Source of the DNA: Beroe forskalii
Lineage: Eukaryota; Ctenophora; Nuda; Beroida; Beroidae
Reading direction: 5' to 3'
NCBI GenBank assembly: GCA_011033025.1
Contig: WFMF01000005.1
Span: 1,488,001 to 1,552,000 of the forward strand
Length of the DNA: 64,000 nt
In this document: positions 11,520 to 25,034 of the stretch, one piece after another
How positions within the stretch are numbered: position 1 is the stretch's first letter
Layout of the letters: each line of letters opens with the position of its first letter
Translations under genes and position numbers: made by a program
Notes under the pieces: model-generated
What the model was told of the DNA's origin: nothing
Seen by the model: the letters and a program-made list of their open reading frames with translations, nothing else
The model's database searches: none

Positions 11520-13780
11520 GAAGTGAACAATGAAGAGACGCTTTTGTAGGGCTATCATCGGAATTCAGCAAACTGCCAGCATTCAATTAATCATCATTGG
11601 GAGGAGTGAAGACATATCAAATAATTTGTTTTGTTAAATTGTTTCTGCGTGACTTTTTGTGAGTTTCTTTTTATATTATGGTCAGAATCTGGAAATAGCG
11701 AATAACGTAGCTTCAGTGGACTGTGTGAATAGGCATTTGTTCTGTAAAATCGTTATTACTTAAGTACTTCAGTGGTTCTGTAACAACCAAGTCACGTTGA
11801 GGCTGCAGATCATTTTTACTGCAATATCATGCTTTGTGGAATATTTGATTTAAATGCTTGCATCAAATGTTTGGATGTGTATTTGTTATTTTGTGATAAT
11901 GGTTAAATGGTGTGCCTGTTCAATCGATTAGAAATCTTAGTCAATGATGATCAGTGTTTTTAAATAATTTGATCTTGCGATCGATTTTGTAACAATTTTG
12001 ACAACATAGGGATTTTTATTAATAACTACTCAATTCAAGTTTTCTATACATAAATACATAATGATATGATACTACATTGCTTATTAATTAACAATTTGTT
12101 CAAGTCATATTTGTCGTTTTCATTGATTACTTTCGCTTTCGTAAAAGTTTTGCCATTTCCGCAATGTTTCATTTCCCTATATTATACTTAATACTTATGC
12201 TCACTACTTATCAACACAATTTTCATAATTCATCACGCCGTTTTTATTTGCCCTCGCTATTTCCTGCTCTACCTTGATTCGTTCCTTTTAGAAGCCTTAT
12301 AGTTCGCAGTTTGTTTGTGTGAATTATCATTGATCATTGATCTGATTTTGACCCAGTTCCTGAAGTGAAATCTCACGTCCGTGGTATTATCTAACTAGGA
12401 ACTGCCATAATATGAGTACATCTTACGTACACTACATTTCTTTGCAATGTACATTGATCAAGTTATATCATTAATTACATGTCATCAACATTTAACCCCA
12501 ATCAACAACTCGATGATCCATTGAACCTAGTGTAAACCTAGTGTGTCTATTACTGTGTGATTCTCGCACAGTATCAGTAGTTAGGTTACGTCGTGTTGTA
12601 AAACTCCTGAAAAATGTGTGAGTTGTTACGATTGACACGAGCTACCGATAGAACGGAAGTATCAAATGACGTATTCATCCTTTCTTAGTCTTGTTTCCAC
12701 TTAACACGTTATGCTAATCCAGGATTTCTTTTGCTGCTCCACAGTTTACGTGCACATAAGTCTGAATCGTTTGCTTTACGTTTTACATACACGTTGTTAA
12801 AACTTGGAGAATTATTCCTTGATTTCAGCATGTCAGCATAATAACATAATAATTATGCACATTATAATTTCTAATAATAATTTCTCCTGTAGCAAAGTGC
12901 TTTAAAACGCTCGCAATCTTCGAGTAAACACGTCTCCAGAAAGCTCTAAACCCGTCTGACGGCTTACGATTATATCAAATAAGGTTTAGATTCAAAACAA
13001 GGTATAATAACTTGAGCTAACCACCACATCGAGCAAGTATTTGAGCCAGCGAGGCGCAACGGCGTCAAAAAGACAACATAGAAATAATGCCACTTTCTTG
13101 TCATCCGATAGTATTGTGGGGTATTGTATTCTGATTATGAGATGCATAATATAACGACAGACATGTGCAATATGCACATATTATATCAGCTCTTACAATG
13201 TGAGAGTAGCAGCCAGCTACATACATAATTAGACGAACAATCTTACCAAATCACTGCGTTTTGTACTTAGTTTGAACGCCGTGTGAGAGAGAAGCTTTCT
13301 GCTTCTTTTAATACTAGCTATACACAACGTTTCCTCCGTATTTTCATGCGTGTGTGTCACTACTCAATTCAGCCGCTCTTGTTGTAGTTGTGTAGGGTTA
13401 TCATCAGTGACATAGATTCTATCCTGAAGACATAGATTCTATCCTGAAAACATGATAATAACATGATTTTCGAAAGCTTCTGAACTAATATAGCTATGAA
13501 GTTCATAGAGAGATAGAGGCGCGCTTATTGTATTAATGTTAGGAAAGTTTCTGAGGGCGAAGGGCCCTAGGGATTTATTTATCTGGTTTAGACTCGCAGC
13601 AAAAGGGTCTATTCGTTACTAAACGCACTTAAATAGTTCCAGGTTGCAGTTGGTCACGTGACCCAAAACGTAGGTCTAACCTAGGGCGGTAACTGAAAAA
13701 CCTATTTACTTTAAACACGTCCTATTGAGTTATTGACTTGTAACACATCCGCGTTGCATGAACTGTAAGTTTCAAGTCTT
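11520..13780. other. 3' flank of the OSTF1-like gene and gene-free DNA
   Basis: AT-rich with no supported exon. The first several hundred bases probably include the 3' UTR. A direct duplication of catagattctatcctgaa occurs near 13,421-13,448. Confidence 0.4.
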
Positions 13781-13789
13781 TCACTGCTC

Positions 13790-13965
13790 CAGTTCCTGTC
13801 CCAGTGTCCCACTGCCTACTGTCCCCTGTATACTGCAGTGACTACTGTCCCAGTGTCCCACTGTATACTGTCCACTGTATACTGCAGTGTCGACGGTCCC
13901 TCTGTATACTGTCCACTGTATAGTGTATACTGTCCCCTGTATACTGCAGTGTCTACTGCATGTAC
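13790..13965. repeat. Minisatellite of CTGTATACTG words
   Basis: Interleaved copies of CTGTATACTGCAGTG and CTACTGTCCC(CTG) make an irregular array. ORFs over it on both strands are products of the period. Confidence 0.85.
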
Positions 13966-14934
13966 AACACAGTGCCTCGTGTCTACTATCTGCTCTGTTG
14001 TCGATGCGAGTTATCATTCCACGTTAACCCTTTAACCATAGCTCACTGCGGTATTGTGTCACTGGTAACCGTGTACAAGCCTTCGTACCCTAAATGTACA
14101 ATGTACATGGATGTGAATGACAATGGCCCAATAACCACCCACTAAATTCCTCTGCTTTCTCCCACGGGCAGGTAATATATTATGTAGGGCTTTACCTGAG
14201 CTACTTGTACGAATTAGTACTTTCTTAGAGCGTCCAATAGAGCTTTAAAAGCTTCTTATTCTATTTGATACAATGGGCATGGATATTGTATTGTACAGCA
14301 GTGGTCACCAGTTGCAGGGGGTATATCAGTGCGTTATTATGCGATGTTTTGAATGCTGATGACCTTGAGCTACATCCCGACTCATGTTTTGCACAGCTTT
14401 GCACCGTCACGTTTTATTGTAATGCGTCACGTTTTGCTAAAAGCATTTACCCCTCGAAATGCATCACGTTTCATCGCTACATCTCGTTTGAGCGCTCAAG
14501 TTAGTAGAGTATACTGATTGACAGTGAAAGTTCGCTACATTGCGCGATGCTATGCGAGGAAGCTACCCGTGAAATGTCTCTATTCCGGACGATTTGCACT
14601 CCTTGCTGACCTGTTGTAACCTGTTACATGGCCTCACTCAGAATCGCGCTGTGTTTTCTCTTATCCGACTCGTCTTCAGATCCTTCTCAAGCACTTCAGA
14701 TCGTTGGTTTACGATAGTATTATTTAATACGGCTTGTGTCGGAGTTTGTGTGCAGCTTGTTTTCGTTGATCTGCCTGTGTTATATTACGCTTTTTCTTGT
14801 ATTATAAGTATTTTGAATGGTCTTCCGTCGTTAATTATTCAATATTCAAATAATGATTCCTCTTGTGAGATAATTAAATTACACATTATAATCCCGTATA
14901 TCAAAACTTGATAATTGGTAACCAGAAATTGATC
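13966..14934. other. No gene seen
   Basis: A 105-codon hydrophobic ORF at 14,594-14,911 has no family I recognise and biased AT content; I do not call it a gene. Confidence 0.35.
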
Positions 14935-15175
14935 ACAGATTGTGACGAATCATTCACAATCTCACTGACAAGTGACACATTGAGACAATCTCACAGTCTC
15001 GCTGATAAAGTGACGCATTAAGACAAACTCACAGTCTCACTGACAAGTGGCAAATTGAGACCAGCACACAATCTCATTGACAATAAGTTACACATTGAGA
15101 CACGCTCAGTCTCACTGATAAAGTTACACATTGAGAAAATCTCACAATATCACTGATGACAAGTTACTCTTGGTG
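14935..15175. repeat. Minisatellite, about 42-44-bp unit
   Basis: Five or so copies of a unit like CAGTCTCACTGACAAGTGAC followed by ACATTGAGACAATCTCA, with small length changes among copies. Confidence 0.85.
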
Positions 15176-15179
15176 TAGC

Positions 15180-16620
15180 AAATGTGTGAAAACTTCTAAA
15201 ATAATATCATTACATTATTCACACAATCCAACAATATTGCTTATCCTGTACAAATCACCAGGCTTCGTACCTTTCACATTTTTATCGTTTTCATGAAAAT
15301 ATTATTACCCTGTGATGTAATAAGAATTCCTGAGAAATGATCACCGCATTACAGAACCCAGTCATTTGTTACACCCCCACCTGAAATGTGGTTTGGAGCG
15401 TGGAGCTTGACATGATGCACTCCCTATCCTGGCTGTTTTCACGCAGCTAGCACGGCCTGGCACGTGTACCGTGTGTCCTGTTTGTTTGTTTGTGTGTACG
15501 CAGGCAAATGCACCTGCAAAGCAAACACACACACACTGTAATGTGTGAAAGAGTAATATAAAACTCAATCTACCCGGACGGTGTGTAACATTCCCCATCT
15601 ACACTTACTACTACACACAACTAGCTCTTAGTAAAGTAGGAAGCACATATCGTGTTTACGTAGTGCTGTCAGCTAACATGTCCTCTCTCAAACACAGCTC
15701 TAATAAGATTACACCGGACCCTGCTCTCGTTAGATCCCCGCTCATGATGGGGATAATCTCATTATCTCCCTGCAGCTCCCAGCTATAAACACGCTCCAAC
15801 CAGAAAATAGGCGCTTTCGTGTCACTAACTCACCATTCTAAGCCCTGATATCGGCGTCGCTCACAATCGCGTATTGTTTGCCCGTGACCTTCCCTAAATG
15901 TGTATTGAAAAGTACGTGTCTCGGACTTAACAAGTCATAGGGGAAGAGGAATGTTTAATATTCTCTTTTCCATATACCGCGAGAGTGTGCCGGTTGCTAA
16001 ATTATTATCCTAATAAGCTCCGTGGTATTTAATTTGTGGTTTGCGGTTTTCATCTTCTTCTGGCTTGTTTGTTAAATGTTAATCGGTAGCAAGTAAAAGC
16101 ACAACTTTCAATTGTTTCTTCTACTCTTCTAATATGAAAGTTTATCTCATACTTTCTAATTTTCTCTATTTTAAACATATTTTGTCGTTTTTGTTATACA
16201 TACACTCATGCGTATACATTCTTTTGTGTTACCGTGTTGACCTGTGTTACATTACACTAATTACCATGAGATTTACCACTATTCCCAATTTCCATGAACC
16301 TAGAATTAATAACTAAATTCTTAAATTAACGAATGGGAATCTCCATAATTAGCTCTTTAAAGTACTCACCATACTTTTGGTGTGGTAGAATTCCAAAGTT
16401 TCACTGATTGTGAACACTATTCCTTGTATATGGCCCATGTAGAGTACATTAGACCATGTAACTGTGTACACCATGTACAGGGGTGTGGTATGTACACATT
16501 GTCCACAGCCCGCAGTATTATTATGCTGGTATTATGAGTACACTCCATATGTTTAATTAGTGCATGCTAACAGTGTGTGCACAGGAATTACTGCCACTGC
16601 TCATTCGTTGATAGGCTCAT
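15180..16620. other. No gene seen
   Basis: Plain AT-rich DNA with a TTTG-rich patch near 15,480. No supported exon or RNA gene. Confidence 0.4.
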
Positions 16621-16622
16621 TC

Positions 16623-17977
16623 GCTTGATAGGCTCCCTTGACACGATACCTGTCGACAGTAATACGTCATGGGTGAGAGTCAGGTCATCTCCTAGCTTTA
16701 ATTAGGTTAATTAGGTTAATTAGGAAATTGATATATTTTTACCGCATAATTCAGCTAGCACCATAGCTGTCCTGGCTACCACCTGCGGCGACAGAAATGC
16801 TTGTGCGTGATCACCATATCTCGAACCCCTTTCTATGATTCAGGCTAGTTGGCGACTACTTGCTTACACTTCAGCTCTAGGTATATTGACGGCTACTTGA
16901 ATACCCATCTTCTCTGGTATAGGTTGGTTGAATGTCTCACCCTATTTTTACTAATAGCACGTTACGGTTTTTTATATATATTTTTTTTTTCTTCAATTTC
17001 TAATTGTGGACTCACAAGTTACATTTAGTTCATATACTGTTTTTTTATGCTCTCTTTCTCCTTAAAAAACTGATTCAAAGGCTTTTCATAATTCTTCCTC
17101 TAACCACATATCAGGAATTCTAATTTCATCTACCTACCTTCTTCACTTGTTTTCCCATTGATTTATAATTAGTTGTTTTTCATTAGTTCGTTGTACTGGC
17201 ATCAGCTTAGTGCTTGGGAGACAGACCGTCTATTTATACTTTTGTGGCTTACAACAATTATCTTATTCAATTTCCCTCTTACTCCAGCATTAATTACATT
17301 ACCTTTATTATTAATTTATGCTATGATTTGCTTTCCATGAAGAATGCCTTTTATTACATTTAGCTGCGTCCCATGATTGTTTTTCTACTTCCCCCTATTT
17401 CCCTTCGCTTACACTTACTTCAAGTTTGCTTCTATTCTATTACAATTACGTACTTAATACGTTCTTTATTTACTGTCTTGGTGAATGAGTACAAATTAAA
17501 GTAAGTGTTTTCACACATTAAATGGGATGTTTACTTAATTATATGTTTATCTATTCTTTGATTTCCATTAACTCTTTTCATTGAACTGGGAGCTTTTTTA
17601 TTAGTTTGGTTACGGTTCGGGGTACATATGGAATGGTTTCACCTTCTATATGTGCGGCCTCCGGGGTGTAGGTTTCTTGGGCTTGGAGGCCGAAAAATCG
17701 TGTGTGGTACACTTTGTGCTGCACAATCACCCTTGCCCAACTGATGACCCATGTTAGCCCTAGAGCACTAACGTTCACTTTCAGGCCTTAAATTATTATT
17801 AAAAAATCATATAATCCTTTTTAAGCATGATTTACTGGAATGATATTACATAAATACATATGATTTAACCTTGCATGGTTACACGTATAATCGTTCATTT
17901 TTCATTGCCTTTTGTAACCCTGAGATATGGACTGATCGGACTACAGCACTTCTGTACTGTAGTTCATAGATTAAAAT
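16623..17977 (+). repeat. 1.3-kb repeat family, copy A of the first tandem pair
   Basis: Starts GCTTGATAGGCTCCC and ends CATAGATTAAAAT. It is repeated at 18,007-19,318 with a period of 1384 bases, and twice more at 43,839-44,892 (5'-truncated) and 44,924-46,253, all in the same orientation. A fixed spacer of about 29-31 bases (ATGTCTGGGCAGTGAGTGTG then CTCGTGGAG) joins the two copies of each pair. No long ORF; a 66-codon minus-strand ORF (17,578-17,778) is identical in copy A of the second pair. Class unknown. Confidence 0.9.
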
Positions 17978-18006
17978 ATGTCTGGGCAGTGAGTGTGCTC
18001 GTGGAG

Positions 18007-19318
18007 GCTTGATAGGCTCCCTTGACACGATACCTGTCGACAGTAATACGTCATGGGTGAGAGTCAGGTCATCTCCTAGCTTTAATTAGGTTAATTAGGT
18101 TAATTAGGAAATTGATATATTTTTACCGCATAATTCAGCTAGCACCATAGCTGTCCTGGCTACCACCTGCGGCGACAGAAATGCTTGTGCGTGATCACCA
18201 TATCTCGAACCCCTTTCTATGATTCAGGCTAGTTGGCGACTACTTGCTTACACTTCAGCTCTAGGTATATTGACGGCTACTTGAATACCCATCTTCTCTG
18301 GTATAGGTTGGTTGAATGTCTCACCCTATTTTTACTAATAGCACGTTACGGTTTTTTATATATATTTTTTCTTCAATTTCTAATTGTGGACTCACAAGTT
18401 ACATTTAGTTCATATACTGTTTTTTTATGCTCTCTTTCTCCTTAAAAAAACTGATTCAAAGGCTTTCATAATTCTTCCTCTAACCACATATCAGGAATTC
18501 TAATTTCATCTACCTACCTTCTTCACTTGTTTTCCCATTGATTTATAATTAGTTGTTTTTCATTAGTTCATACTGGCATCAGCTTAGTGCTTGGGAGACA
18601 GACCGTCTATTTATACTTTTGTGGCTTACAACAATTATCTTATTCAATTTCCCTCTTACTCCAGCATTAATTACATTACCTTTATTATTAATTTATGCTA
18701 TGATTTGCTTTCCATGAAGAATGCCTTTATTACATTTAGCTGCGTCCCATGATTGTTTTTCTTACTTCCCCTATTTCCTTCGCTTACACTTACTTCAAGT
18801 TTGCTTCTATTCTATTACAATTACGTACTTAATGTTCTTTATTTACTGTCTTGGTGAATGAGTACAAATTAAAGTAAGTGTTTTCACACATTAAATGGAT
18901 GTTTACTTAATTATATGTTTATCTATTCTTTGATTTCCATTAACTCTTTTTCATTGAACTGGGAGCTTTTTATTAGTTTGTTACGGTTCAAAATATGGAA
19001 TGGTTTCACCTTCTATGGGGGGGTTTCGGGCTTGGAGGCCGAAAAATCGTGTGGTACACTTTGTGCTGCAATCACCCTTGCCCAACTGATGACCCATGTT
19101 AGCCCTAGAGCACTAACGTTCACTTTCAGGCCTTAAATTATTATTAAAATCATATAATCCTTTTAAGCATGATTTACTGAATGATATTACATAAATACAT
19201 ATGATTTAACCTTGCATGGTTACACGTATAATCGTTCATTTTTCATTGCCTTTTGTAACCCTGAGATATGGACTGATCGGACTACAGCACTTCTGTACTG
19301 TAGTTCATAGATTAAAAT
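18007..19318 (+). repeat. 1.3-kb repeat family, copy B of the first tandem pair
   Basis: Head-to-tail with copy A. Copies differ by many 1-10-base gaps, for example in homopolymers and in the GTGCGGCCTCCGGGGTG block, which is reduced here. It ends at the same ATTAAAAT boundary as the other copies, after which flanking DNA is unrelated. Confidence 0.9.
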
Positions 19319-20458
19319 AACCTGTACAACTCAACAACTGATATACCCACCCTAGGTCTGAATGTTCCTCCCTGCGGCCCCAGATCTCTAAAATAACTCC
19401 TCTTCTCAAACCACATTCTCTCCTCACTTTATAAGTCGCAACATCCTTCCAGTTCCCTTCCCTGCAAACCATGATGCATTACGGATATCTACCTTTCCCA
19501 TCTTCAGTGATCCATCTCTCACTAGTTTCAACCTTTCTTCCCATCCTATCACCTCTCTTTTATTGCCTTCTTTCCTTCCGTAGTGATACGAACGTTTGGT
19601 CGCATCTCTACTTCTCTCTCAAATCTAATTCTTGACAACGAATTCAGAACACACACGATTTTTTAAATAATTGAACCCAACACATCCCTCTTAAGATTCA
19701 TTTCGCAACCCCTCGTCATATGGCCCTGTTCCTCATGCCCACATCCGCTCTCTCTCCCTTCTCGCTCCTGGAGAAGTCCCACACATACGATATGCCCTTA
19801 TATGGCATAATTACCAGCAACGCACTTCATTACAACCCCGCTGTCAAGTTGTAGTTGTGACTTGTTGAACTTTATCGTTTAGCTCCCTCTTATGTGCGTG
19901 ACGTTATCTCATATGATTCGTGTTTAAAGATCAGTCTACTCTGATTTGATGCGTATATTGAACTAATCAACTTCGCGTATCAACTCATAGCAACAGCATA
20001 CTATCAGAGGCAGTGACGCACTAACCTGGTCGCACTCACTGATTTTGATGATATTTGGTTCATAATATATCGTCAAGGGCAGTGAGCGAACTCTTACACC
20101 CACTCTCAGTCGTATTACCACATAATTAAATATCAACCCGTGATCCGTGTATCTCAATATCTCATCCCTGTGGTAGACCGACGACAACCGTAGAACTCTC
20201 ATTTTCTTCATGATGACAAATTTATCATGATGGAGGATGAACTGAAGCCCAAGGGGAGAGAACAGGTTCATTCTTTGTGATCTTTGACAGTGAGCAGCTG
20301 TATTAAGTATTTGTAAGTTTGGATAGCTCAACTCAATTTGTGTCTCTATGTGAATTTGGTAGCTACCTCAAGAGTCAAGAGCAGCTGAAGCCAGTATGAC
20401 TGCTAATTTACCCGTTTTTGCACAAGTCTGACACCAAGTTAATCCGTTTTGACACAAG
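19319..20458. other. No gene seen between the 1.3-kb repeats and the foldback element
   Basis: Pyrimidine-rich near 19,330-19,760 and AT-rich after that. A 122-codon minus-strand ORF (19,963-20,331) has no recognisable features. Confidence 0.35.
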
Positions 20459-23400
20459 TGCGCACGTGGGTGGACACCTTTGCTAGTACTTTGTGCGCAG
20501 GTAGCGACGAGTCGCCAATTAGAACAACGTTCCTGTTCGTAAAACGACAAAGAGTCAAAATTTCTCTTAAAACTTGCATGGAATCAATAGAGGAAAGTCT
20601 CAGCTATCCAGAGATATAAGGATCATCTGGGAACTCCAATCACAACGTTCGCAAAGTCTCATTATGTACAAATGTTGAAAAACGTCCAGTTCCAATTGCG
20701 CGTGAACATTGATTGATTGACGAGCTTGTGAGGCCTAATTCAAAAAAAAAGAAGATGGACTTTCAGTGTAGAATAGATTTATCTAGGCATTACAGAAAAC
20801 CCCATGTCGATAGCTCAAAAATGTAGGAGCCTTAGGGATTGCCAGTCAATTGTTGGAAAAAAGCACACAGTTGTGCTATTTCGTGGGTGGACAAGCGTGG
20901 GGTGGACAACGCGCGCGCAATTTAAAACGCCAGACTCTTGTTTGCCAAAATAGCGAGAGACCCTTGTCCACCCCACCGTCGTTAACAGTGATACCATTTC
21001 AGATTTCCTGCAAGTGTGGCAACCGGCAGTAATTCGATAAGGGAGCAACAAACTTATTCTTGTTTCAACAGTAGTACTGGTGACATTGACAATGAGTATA
21101 AAATCGAAGTAGATGCTTTTTGTCAATTTCATTTTTAAGTTATGTTATCAATGACTACTAACAAGTTATCATATTATAATATGCGCATATACAGCACACG
21201 TCATCACTGGATGGTGATGCAGTGTACCTACTTAGATTAAGAATGTAATGTACACCCTTTAGTACGTTAAACAGTGTGGCGGTACTTCAGTACAACATTC
21301 ATGTTTTTCACAAAACTCTATAGCAGGGTGTTTATCTCGTGATTGTACACAACTAATTATGCGATGTAATTATGAAAAGTAACATTTTCAGGCAGGGGTG
21401 CCGATGAGCCAATGGGACTTCAACAGCAACGCGGTGATGAAGGTACATTCAAGGCATTTCACATGAATAAGATTACGTACAGAGCAGGCTATAGGTACAA
21501 TACACTCTATATAAGGTGAGCAAATGTATATCTATATACAAGCATGCTGATCACATGGTTTTGTCCCGCATATCATAGGTATATACATCCATAGCAACCA
21601 CACGAGTTCCTATAGCAACCGACCTAAAAATTGAAGATTTTTGGTATTTTTTGACATTTAGATCTAGGCAACATTTTCTGTTTTGATAACTCATCATACA
21701 GGATAGATATTTCGATTTTGTGAAAAGTTTCAGTAATCATGACCATTCAACGCTAAGTACTTTATAGTAGCAGTGCGCTGTTTCTGAGTCTCATGATAAC
21801 TTAGCCCTTATATTTCAAAATTTTAATTCTTTCTGAGTTGACTCAATTACAAGCAGTTTAATGAAGCTCAAGTAATTTGAAAACTGCTTCTAATTGAGTC
21901 TACTCAGAAAGAACTAAAAATTTTGAAATATCTGTTTCGGTACTTCAATACAACATTCACGCTGCACACAAATCACAATAATATGTTATTTTCCTTTCTG
22001 ATTGTATACATGGATCACATCACAATTTGATCGTAAAAACCTCTTGAACCCAATTTTTGTCGATTTGAACTTCAAAATCTATCTTGAAATGAATCAATAT
22101 CGACCCCCCTACTGACCCCCTGGTGAACCCCCACTGACCCCATGGTGAACCCCTACTGACCCCATTTGTGCCATTTCTAACGAAATGCTACCAATTTTAT
22201 CAATGAAATTCGGCACATTTTTGATAAGTTGCAGTCGCAGATTTTAACGCAGATATTCAAATTGAGTTAAATTCTTCTGGGTTCATCGTGCTTTTTAAAT
22301 GTTACCCTTAAACCCCGTCAACTCGGTATTATTAAAAAGCACTTGATCTGTCCTGTAGTTTGTAGTTGGATAGGTATAAAAAATATAAATGTGACTGACG
22401 TGCGAAATTTAACGGCAGATTATTACATCTATCACATGCCCGGAATCAACACTTCATGAAATGCATTTGATAACGATCAAAATGACTTAATTGGCATGGA
22501 CTTGATACAACCATTAACATTTTACAAAGAATGGCTGGAAGTTCTACGAATTAAAAGCGAAAATGGCAATAAACAAACTAATGCTGTCCGTTTATTAATT
22601 AAATAAATAATTACTATTTCTGAAAGGTGCAAATCAACGGATTAACGACGGACCAACTTTAACACTTAAAGAAAATTTAAGGGTACGAAATGAACAAAAG
22701 TGTTCGAAATCAATGTGAGATCAAAATGCAATATAATGTTGTGGTTTGTGTACAGCGTGAATGTTGTTCTGAAGTACTGAAACACTTTCTTAAATTGTCA
22801 CTGTAAAATGTACATCATGTTCATTGCATCGCCATCCATTGATGACGTACACACTACACACTTTTGAAGTCAGTACCACGATTGTACCATGTGACCAGCA
22901 CTGTGTGTATACTGTATAATTGTAAATGCAGTTTACCAATATAGAATTGGTCCATATATTTACACCATGTATTATGTGATATATATCACAGGGTGCGCCA
23001 AAAGTCTTGACCCCTTTTACTTTTTTTGATCATTCGAAAAATACAGCCAATATTTCGATTCTGTAAAAATATTCTTTAAATTGTATAACCAAAGAATGGC
23101 GAATTCTGAGATTTCTAGGTTGCCATGACATCCATAGCAACCACAGGGGTTCCCATAGCAACCGACCTAAAAATTGAAGATTTTTGGCATTATTGACATT
23201 TAGATTAAAGCCACATTTTCTGTTTTGATAATTCATCACACAGGATAGATATTTCGATTTTGTGAAAAGTTTCAGTAATCATGACCAGTCAACGCTGAAT
23301 AGTGAGATTTTCAGGTTGCTATGACTTTCATAGCAACCACACAAGTTTCCATAGCAACCGAACTCAAAATGGAAAAATTTGGGAAAAACTCGCTAATTGC

Positions 23401-24920
23401 CATTCATTTCAATGCTATTGTTGATATAAAGGGTAGTAGACAATACAAAATGTTCAAATACAGTTAATCTAGCTCAATAGAGGTTCAATGCATGTTCGAT
23501 GTAATCTTCTTGGGTGGAATTTGGGACTTATTTAAGTGTAAATCCTTGAATTTTGAATCCGGTTGCTATGGAAACTCGTGTGGTTGCTAAGAAAGTGAAT
23601 AGCAACCTGAAAATCTCGAAATTGAATGGTCATGATTACTGAAACTTTTCACAAAATCGAAATTATATCTATCCTGTATGATGAGTAATCAAAACAGAAA
23701 ATGTGGCCTAGATCTAAATGTCAAAAATACCAAAAATCTTCAATTTTTAGGTCGGTTGCTGTGGGAACTCGTGTGGTTGCTATGGATGTATATACCTATG
23801 ATATGCGGGACAAAACCATGTGATCAGCATGCTTGTATATAGATATACATTTGCTCACCTTATATAGAGTGTATTGTACCTATAGCCTGCTCTGTACGTA
23901 ATCTTATTCATGTGAAATGCCTTGAATGTACCTTCATCACCGCGTTGCTGTTGAAGTCCCATTGGCTCATCGGCACCCCTGCCTGAAAATGTTACTTTTC
24001 ATAATTACATCGCATAATTAGTTGTGTACAATCACGAGATTAACACCCTGCTATTGAGTTTTGTGAAAAACATGAATGTTGTACTGAAGTACCGCCACAC
24101 TGTTTAATGTACTAAAGGGTGTACAATGTACATTACATTCTAAATCTAAGTAGGTACACTGCATCACCATCCAGTGATGACGTGTGCTGTATATGCGCAT
24201 ATTATATGATAACTTGTTAGTAGTCATTGATAACATAACTTAAAAATGAAATTGACAAAAAGCATCTACTTCGATTTTATACTCATTGTCAATGTCACCG
24301 GTACTACTGTTGAAACAAGAATAAGTTTGTTGCTCCTTATCGAATCACTGCCGGTTGCCACACTTGCAGGAAATCTGAAATGGTATCACTGTTAACGACG
24401 GTGGGGTGGACAAGGGTCTCTCGCTATTTTGGCAAACAAGAGTCTGGCGTTTTAAATTGCGCGCGCGCGTTGTCCACCCCACGCTTGTCCACCCCACGAA
24501 ATAGCACAACTGTGTGCTTTTTTCCAACAATTGACTGGCAATCCCTAAGGCTCCTACATTTTTTGAGCTATCGACATGGGGTTTTTGTAATGCCTAGATA
24601 AATCTATTCTACACTGAAAGTCCATCTTCTTTTTTGAATTAGGCCTCACAAGCTCGTCAATCAATCAATGTTCACGCGCAATTGGAACTCGACGTTTTTC
24701 AACATTTGTACATAATGAGACTTTGCGAACGTTGTGATTGGAGTTCCCAGATGATCCTTATATCTCTGGATAGCTGAGACTTTCCTCTATTGATTCCATG
24801 CAAGTTTTAAGAGAAATTTTGACTCTTTTGTCGTTTTTCGAACAGGAACGTTGTTCTAATTGGCGACTCGTCGCTACCTGCGCACAAAGTACTAGCAAAG
24901 GTGTCCACCCCACGTGCGCA
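20459..24920. mobile_element. Foldback element with about 1.3-kb inverted arms
   Basis: The left arm (20,459 to about 21,745) and right arm (about 23,622 to 24,920) are near-identical inverted repeats starting TGCGCACGTGG(G)GTGGAC. The word GTGGGGTGGACA recurs inside each arm in both orientations. The roughly 1.9-kb middle has no transposase ORF but holds smaller inverted repeats: a 50-bp hairpin at 21,810-21,931, and a GGTACTTCA...ACATTCACGCTG block near 21,939-21,975 reversed near 22,750-22,785. Copies of an arm segment around CCATAGCAACCACA recur in the middle at 23,130-23,370. No clear target duplication is visible at the ends. I read it as a non-autonomous foldback DNA transposon of unknown superfamily. 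Confidence 0.85.
21810..21931. repeat. Near-perfect hairpin with about 50-bp arms inside the foldback element
   Basis: Left arm begins TATTTCAAAATTTTAATTCT and includes TCTGAGTTGACTCAATTA; the right arm reads these in reverse complement at 21,880-21,931. The loop is about 20 bases. It probably is an old MITE inserted in the loop region. Confidence 0.85.
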
Positions 24921-25034
24921 GGGTGCTTAGATCTATCGTGATTAGAAATTTTTATGGTCATTTTATGCCTTGTCACAAAACCTATTAAGTTACTTAGTAC
25001 AAAGATTCTTTTATGAAATTTCTCCATATTTCAT

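Noticed and set aside
14594-14911. 105-codon hydrophobic ORF
   Set aside because: AT-rich DNA often gives such ORFs; no signal peptide pattern or family evident.
16623-19318. LTR pair of a retroelement
   Set aside because: Units are separated by only 29 bases, lack TG...CA ends and show no target duplication, primer site or coding region.
20459-24920. Polinton with long terminal inverted repeats
   Set aside because: Far too short, ends differ from the expected AGT start, and there is no polymerase, integrase or capsid-like ORF.
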